A stretch of DNA of 64,000 bases from Microbacterium suaedae. Lineage in GTDB: Bacteria; Actinomycetota; Actinomycetes; Actinomycetales; Microbacteriaceae. Made by a program: the position numbers and the translations under genes. Positions 59,366-64,000 of the stretch are shown here, piece by piece; the stretch's first letter is position 1; each line of letters starts with the position of its first letter. Below the pieces are notes generated by a model that worked only from the letters and a program-made list of their open reading frames with translations, was not told where the DNA came from and ran no database searches. Where the stretch lies: the NCBI RefSeq assembly GCF_003254645.1, contig NZ_PNFD01000003.1, positions 62,001 through 126,000 on the forward strand. The letters are read 5' to 3'.

Positions 59366-59944
59366 ATGACGTCCCATCTTCAGGCTGACGCCGACACCGA
59401 CCGCTGGGTGCCGCTCAGGGGCCGCGGCTTCGGAGGAGGTCGCCACCGCAGGGCCGCGATCCGCATGCTGCTGTCGACGGCGGGCGTCACGCAGGGACAG
59501 CCCGGATCCGGGGTCATGAGTTTCCTCGCGACGCGCATCATCAAGGCCGGCCTCCGGAACGCGAACGGACGCTTCCTCGCGTGGTCGTGGAAGGACGATC
59601 CCTCCGCCCTCGCCGCGCTTGCGCAGGTGCAGGATCTCACGCCCCATCTGCGCGCCGCTCGCGCTTCGATGCCGATGGAGTACGACGACACCGAGAGCTT
59701 CTCGAACCCGCACCTTGGGGTCGGCGAGAAGCTCGTCATGGATCAGCCGCCGAACGGTCGCCTTTCGTTTGCGACCTACACGTGGGACACCGGGTCGCAG
59801 CTCATCTCGCTCCACGCTGTCTGCCCGGACCGAGAGCGCTTCCTCACCTTCCTCCCCCACCTCGACGATCTCGCGCGCACGCTGCGCTGGGTCGAGGATC
59901 TCGAGGTGGGCGAATCAGACGTGCTGAGGCTTCCCCCGGCCTGA
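59366..59944 (+). CDS. Hypothetical protein, 192 aa
   Basis: This cytoplasmic-looking protein of normal composition contains GSGVMSFLATRIIKAGLRNA, MEYDDTESFSNPHLGVGEKL and RLSFATYTWDTGSQLISLHA. It has no signal peptide or membrane helix. I do not recognise a family. The start is ATG at 59366. An internal ATG at 59516 (MSFLATRI) would give a shorter form of about 142 residues. It may be co-transcribed with the small membrane protein upstream. Confidence 0.65.
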   Translation: MTSHLQADADTDRWVPLRGRGFGGGRHRRAAIRMLLSTAGVTQGQPGSGVMSFLATRIIKAGLRNANGRFLAWSWKDDPSALAALAQVQDLTPHLRAARASMPMEYDDTESFSNPHLGVGEKLVMDQPPNGRLSFATYTWDTGSQLISLHAVCPDRERFLTFLPHLDDLARTLRWVEDLEVGESDVLRLPPA

Positions 59945-60088
59945 CCAGAACCCCCCCTGGAATCACCGCCCTGCGTAGGGCAGAATCGCGGTATACCCGG
60001 GCACCCGAGCCGATCCCGACGGCGACGGTCGCCACACACTCGTGCCGTGTCGCCTGCGACGGCCCGGGGTGCGCCAGGGGGGTGCGCT

Positions 60089-62479
60089 GTGACGTCGTCA
60101 TTCGAGAGCGGACGGCCGCGGCTGCTCGCCCTGATGCAGCAGGCCCACCCGGGCGAGACCGTGCTGATCCGAGCACCCGACGGCTCCGGAACGACCACTT
60201 TCCTCACCAGCTGGCTCGCGGCGACCGGGCTGTCGGCGGCATGGCTGTCGCGACACGCACCGGACGACAAGGAAGACACGGACGTCATTGTGCTCACGCT
60301 CGCCGACGCGACGGATCAGGACGCGGATCTGATCGTCAGGTGCCGCGAGAGGGCTCCCCACGCGATCCTCGTCGTCGTCTCGCCCCTCGGGTGGCCCGGG
60401 AGCGCGTCGGCGCGAGGCGTGCGCCCTGACTTCCGGGTCGGCGGATGGACGCTGTCGTTCACCCGCGCAGAGCTCGTCTCCCTCGCCGCCGCGGCGGGCG
60501 TGAACATGACCGACCTTCAGGCGACGCGGATCATCGCGGCGACGGCAGGTTTCCCCGCCGCCGTCGACGCGATCATCGCGGAAGGATCCATCACCGGCGA
60601 GCTCAGCGACGCGCAGATCCGTCGCGGTTGCGATTCGGCCGTCGCGCGCCTCGCGAGCAAGGTCGAGGGCGATGAGGTTCGCCTCTGGGAATGGCGGGCT
60701 GCGATCGCCACCGCCCATCTTGCCCCCCTCTCTCGCAGCGCGGTCGACGCACTGTGGTCGCACAGCGACCGCACGACCGCGTTCGAGACGACGCTCATCG
60801 AAGCCGGGTTCCTGCGGGCCGACTCCGAGGGAAGACTCGCCTTCATCCCCGGGATGGCCGACGCTTTCCGCCGCAGCGTCCCGCTCCACGACGACCCCCA
60901 CACTCGCGAGCACGCGTCCGCGTCGATCTCGGCGCTCGCCCTTCCCGACGAGATCGAGGATGCGGTGCGGATCTCGGCGATCTCCCCGCACGTGCGCGCA
61001 CGACTGCTCGCGATCCGCTGGCGGGATCTCGCGCGGATCCCCGTCGCGCGGATCCGCGGTCCGCTCGAAACCAGTCTCCGAGTGAGCGAGGATCCGAGGC
61101 TGAGGATCGCACTCGCGCGCACGCTGATCGACATCGGACACTGCGGGCACAACGGGCACGTTCCCGACGCGGATCTCGCCCAGGCCGAGGAACTGCTCGA
61201 TCATGTCGCCGATCTGTCGAGCGGTATGGCTCCGGAGGACGCCGCCATCTTCGTCACGATGCGCGCGGCCGCGAGCCGCCTCCGAGGCCGGCAGGAGGCG
61301 TCGCTGCAGCAGCTCCGTGCTCTCGCTTCCGTCCTTCCTCCCGATGAGGACCGCGCCACGATCTCCTTCCACACGGGGCTGAGCGCCCTCGAGTCGAGCC
61401 ACATCGACGAGGCCATGCTCGCGTTCGAGTCGGCGCAGACCGCCGCGGCGATGCAGGGCCTCGAAGAGCTCGCGGCGATGGCAGCGGAGCTGACGACGGT
61501 CGCGGCGTACATCTCCCACGATGCTTCGGCACACCTCTCGCTCCGCCCGTCGCCGCGCCCTTCTCATCGCCGCCTCTCCGCTGCGGCGAAGCAGATCGGC
61601 TTCTCGCTCAACCGGCTCGACGTCGCGGCCGTGCAACGCATCCTCGGGCAGGTGGCGAACTACACCATCGACGATCCGAGGACGATCCCGCTCGTCGAAG
61701 CGGGCCTGCGGGCGCTGGCGCACGGCGTGCTCGGCCGCCCCCGCGCGGCGCAGAGCGAGATCGAGCACTTCGAGACGCAGGTCGCCCTCGAGCGAATGTC
61801 GCCCGGACAGACGCGGTGGCTGCACGCCATCCGCGCGGAGGCCCTGCTCGCCAACGGCTGCCCGCGCGAAGCTCTCGAAGAGCTCGACCGGGGCCAGCTC
61901 GATATCGACGCCTTCCCTCACGCCGAGCTTCAACGCGCGCTCGCTTTCATCCGCCTCGGAGAGCACACCGAGGCGATCGCCCGCAGCGAGCGGGTGCTCG
62001 AGCTCGCGCACGGACGTTCCGTTCGGCTTGCGATGCGGGGCCAGGTGCTGCTGCACATGGCCCGACGGGAGAGCGGCGACCGGTCCGGCGCGCTCTCGCC
62101 CCTCGAAGATGCGCTCCGCGTCGCTTCACAGACGCAACGGATCCTCCCCTTCGGGCAACAGGGCCCGGCCTGGCTCGCGTCCGTCCTCGATGACGCGGAC
62201 ACGCTGTGCGCGGATCCCGCGATCGCGAAGGTGGTGCACACGCTCCACGCCGTCGCCGCTGACATCGACGGCAGCGGCGAACTCATCGAACTGACCGAGC
62301 GGGAGATCGTCGTTCTCGAGGTCCTCGCCTCACAGGCAACCATTGCCGTGGCCGCCGAACGGCTGGGCGTTTCTCCGAACACGATCAAGACCCAATTGCG
62401 CAGCATCTACCGCAAGCTCGGCACGTCGACGCGGGCAGACGCGATCCTCGCCGCGCGGTCGGCGGGACTCATCGCGTAG
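60089..62479 (+). CDS. LuxR family regulator (LAL-like) with altered P-loop
   Basis: This protein of about 796 residues has an N-terminal ATPase-like region whose Walker A reads RAPDGSGTTTF, with Thr where the essential Lys is expected. A long helical-repeat middle (TPR-like, about 350-700) follows, and a C-terminal LuxR helix-turn-helix (LTEREIVVLEVLASQATIAV, then SPNTIKTQLRSIYRKLGTSTRADAI). The overall plan resembles MalT/LAL regulators. I take GTG 60089 with AGGGGGG upstream. An ATG/GTG further upstream at 60047 is possible. Its targets are unknown. The secreted protein gene downstream is one candidate. Confidence 0.85.
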   Translation: MTSSFESGRPRLLALMQQAHPGETVLIRAPDGSGTTTFLTSWLAATGLSAAWLSRHAPDDKEDTDVIVLTLADATDQDADLIVRCRERAPHAILVVVSPLGWPGSASARGVRPDFRVGGWTLSFTRAELVSLAAAAGVNMTDLQATRIIAATAGFPAAVDAIIAEGSITGELSDAQIRRGCDSAVARLASKVEGDEVRLWEWRAAIATAHLAPLSRSAVDALWSHSDRTTAFETTLIEAGFLRADSEGRLAFIPGMADAFRRSVPLHDDPHTREHASASISALALPDEIEDAVRISAISPHVRARLLAIRWRDLARIPVARIRGPLETSLRVSEDPRLRIALARTLIDIGHCGHNGHVPDADLAQAEELLDHVADLSSGMAPEDAAIFVTMRAAASRLRGRQEASLQQLRALASVLPPDEDRATISFHTGLSALESSHIDEAMLAFESAQTAAAMQGLEELAAMAAELTTVAAYISHDASAHLSLRPSPRPSHRRLSAAAKQIGFSLNRLDVAAVQRILGQVANYTIDDPRTIPLVEAGLRALAHGVLGRPRAAQSEIEHFETQVALERMSPGQTRWLHAIRAEALLANGCPREALEELDRGQLDIDAFPHAELQRALAFIRLGEHTEAIARSERVLELAHGRSVRLAMRGQVLLHMARRESGDRSGALSPLEDALRVASQTQRILPFGQQGPAWLASVLDDADTLCADPAIAKVVHTLHAVAADIDGSGELIELTEREIVVLEVLASQATIAVAAERLGVSPNTIKTQLRSIYRKLGTSTRADAILAARSAGLIA

Positions 62480-62742
62480 GGCCTCACCCGCCCGCTCACC
62501 CCCGCGCCGTACGCGGCATCACCCGCTCGCCCATACGCAGCGGCCACGCCCCCTCCTCCGCTCCCTGAGGAGGAAGGGCGAGACGAGTGCGCGCCGAGAG
62601 AACTCCTGGTCTACCTGAGTTTTTCTCGTGCGTTCCTGTGCATCGTGACGTCCCCGCAACGGTCCGCCGAGCGCCCTGTTGGCGAGCTTCGCGCCAGGAA
62701 TAGCGTGCGCACGTTGACCGCCCTCGCTCGCTAGGACCCGCC
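62480..62742. other. Intergenic region before the surface-protein gene
   Basis: These 263 bp hold no gene. TAGCGT at 62701-62706 with TTGGCG about 20 bp upstream could be a weak promoter for the surface protein. There is no convincing ribosome site before its ATG at 62743. Confidence 0.35.
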
Positions 62743-64000
62743 ATGTCACGCATCCGCACCCGACTCGGTGCCATCACCGCCGCCGCCGCTCTCGCCGCCG
62801 CCGGCCTCGCCGCACCACCCGCGTTCGCCGCGGATATCCCCACCTCGGTCGGCAACGTCAACACGCTGTTCGAGATCGACGGCGACATGGCCGGGACGAA
62901 TGACTGGGACGGCGTGCTGTCCGGCGCGGCATACGGTCCGTACACGACGGCGGAGGGCGATCCGTCGACGGGGATCCTCGGATACTCATCGGGCGAGGAG
63001 TACTGCGCGACGGAAGGGGTGCCCACGCAAGAAGACCCGTCGATGTTTCCCGGCAGTCAGACGATCGACGCCGATCCGTGGATCATCGGCACGGGCAACG
63101 TCAACAAGAAGAGCGACCTCTGTTCGGCGGGATCCGCGTACGAGATCGTCGACGTCGACGGCGAGGCGCACATCATCTTCTACCAATTCTGGAACCGTTC
63201 GGCGGACGGCACGGGCGACCTCACCGTCTACCAGGAGTTCACGGGCCCCCAGGCAGGGCGCGGGGACGATCTTCTCATCGAGTTCAACTACGACGCGAAC
63301 GGCGGCGGGGCCGTCGACATCCAGGTGCTGCGCTGGAACGGCACAAGCTGGGTCCCCGGTACCGGCTCCTACCAGGCCGACTACGGCACGAACGGCGTCG
63401 ACGGAAATGTCGGCACGTTCGGCGAGATGGCCGTCGATCTCACGGATTCCGGGATCTTCTCGCACGAGCAATGCGACACGTTCACTTCCGGGCAGGTCAT
63501 GTCCCGAACGGGGAACAGCCAGCAGGCTCAGCTGCAGGACACGATGTCGCCGCCGCCGCTCGTCATCAGCGACTGCAACGACCTCACCGTGACGAAGGAG
63601 ACGACCGGTCCCGTACCGGAGGACCTGCTCTTCTCGTACGTGATCGAGCAGGCCGACGGCATGCCCGTGCACGCGGACGGACTCGTCGGCCCGGTTGCGG
63701 ATGAAGACGCGTCGAACGCTTCCATCACCGCTTCGATCGGCGCGGGCGAGAGCCACACCTGGCAGAACCTCTTCGCCGACCCCGACTACCTCGTGCGCGA
63801 GCTCACAGGCGATCTGCCCGCGGGCGTCAGCCTCGACACCGTCGTGTGCACGTACACGAACCTGTTCGAAGCCGGAGCACCGGTCGAGTCGGTCGTGCTG
63901 TACGAGAACGGCGCGTCGACGGGCGCCGTCTTCCCCATGTTCCCGCACACTGTGGCGGACGCCCCCTCCTGCGTGATCACGAACGCCGTCACGTCGCTCA
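62743..64000 (+). CDS. Large secreted surface protein (partial, 3' end outside window)
   Basis: At least 419 residues are encoded and the frame stays open to the window edge. A Sec signal peptide (IRTRLGAITAAAALAAAGLA, cleavage near AFA-A) is followed by an N-terminal domain with paired Cys residues (about 30-275). From about residue 280 comes a beta-rich repeat beginning DLTVTKETTGPVPEDLLFSY, with ESHTWQNL and CTYTN, typical of DUF5979/CnaB-like stalk repeats of actinobacterial adhesins. A C-terminal sorting signal would be expected beyond the window. ATG 62743 gives a clean signal peptide. Confidence 0.82.
   Translation, partial: MSRIRTRLGAITAAAALAAAGLAAPPAFAADIPTSVGNVNTLFEIDGDMAGTNDWDGVLSGAAYGPYTTAEGDPSTGILGYSSGEEYCATEGVPTQEDPSMFPGSQTIDADPWIIGTGNVNKKSDLCSAGSAYEIVDVDGEAHIIFYQFWNRSADGTGDLTVYQEFTGPQAGRGDDLLIEFNYDANGGGAVDIQVLRWNGTSWVPGTGSYQADYGTNGVDGNVGTFGEMAVDLTDSGIFSHEQCDTFTSGQVMSRTGNSQQAQLQDTMSPPPLVISDCNDLTVTKETTGPVPEDLLFSYVIEQADGMPVHADGLVGPVADEDASNASITASIGAGESHTWQNLFADPDYLVRELTGDLPAGVSLDTVVCTYTNLFEAGAPVESVVLYENGASTGAVFPMFPHTVADAPSCVITNAVTSL

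Overview
The window is high-GC actinobacterial DNA. The gene families, the dense operons with 4-bp start/stop overlaps and the wide use of GTG starts suggest Microbacteriaceae; this is inference from style, not from a marker gene. Most of it is a locus for import and breakdown of purines and other nitrogen heterocycles, interrupted by one foreign island.

Left part (1-12391). A family-5 ABC importer (binding protein, DppB, partial DppC) is divergent from a ROK regulator. An AzgA-type purine permease and an SDR dehydrogenase follow. A four-gene NMT1/THI5-type ABC importer, a PEBP-family protein and a DUF1275 membrane protein complete this part.

Island (about 12437-20727, roughly 8.25 kb). It is bounded by a 41-bp perfect (67-bp imperfect) direct repeat that duplicates the 3' end of the allantoate amidohydrolase gene. 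Inside are a broken serine recombinase, a possible ParA fragment, a replication- or regulator-like winged-helix protein, a toxin-antitoxin pair, and two sets of secreted protein plus small membrane protein of unknown role. Parts of it have visibly lower GC.

Purine catabolism core (20653-37540). A seven-gene minus-strand operon runs NCS1 permease, racemase, allantoinase, formamidase-like, AtzH-amidase fusion, PucG aminotransferase, AllC. Each junction except the one before PucG overlaps by 4 bp. A divergent XRE-cupin regulator follows, then a plus-strand operon uraD-uraH-urate oxidase-xanthine dehydrogenase (FAD subunit, and a fused FeS-Mo subunit)-xdhC-mocA. Together they can take xanthine or hypoxanthine to urate, allantoin, allantoate, ureidoglycine and then glycine plus oxalurate. 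The two amidases are candidates for oxalurate/oxamate breakdown.

Second heterocycle operon (37544-45964). A seven-gene minus-strand operon holds a CodA-like amidohydrolase, an ABC importer, an FAD oxidase, a creatininase-family hydrolase and a PNPOx-like flavoprotein. It is divergent from an XRE-cupin regulator coupled to a PDR-type reductase. Its substrate is unknown and it is the best candidate here for an undescribed pathway. An 8-oxoguanine deaminase-like enzyme, another amidohydrolase and an allantoinase-like protein without its metal ligands follow (45970-49824).

Right part (49870-64000). This holds RmuC, a ChvE/MmsA-type sugar ABC operon with a CebR-like operator, a divergent second sugar ATPase lacking a normal start codon and coupled to a ROK regulator, apt, small unknown genes, a large LuxR regulator with an altered P-loop, and the start of a secreted repeat-type surface protein cut by the window edge.
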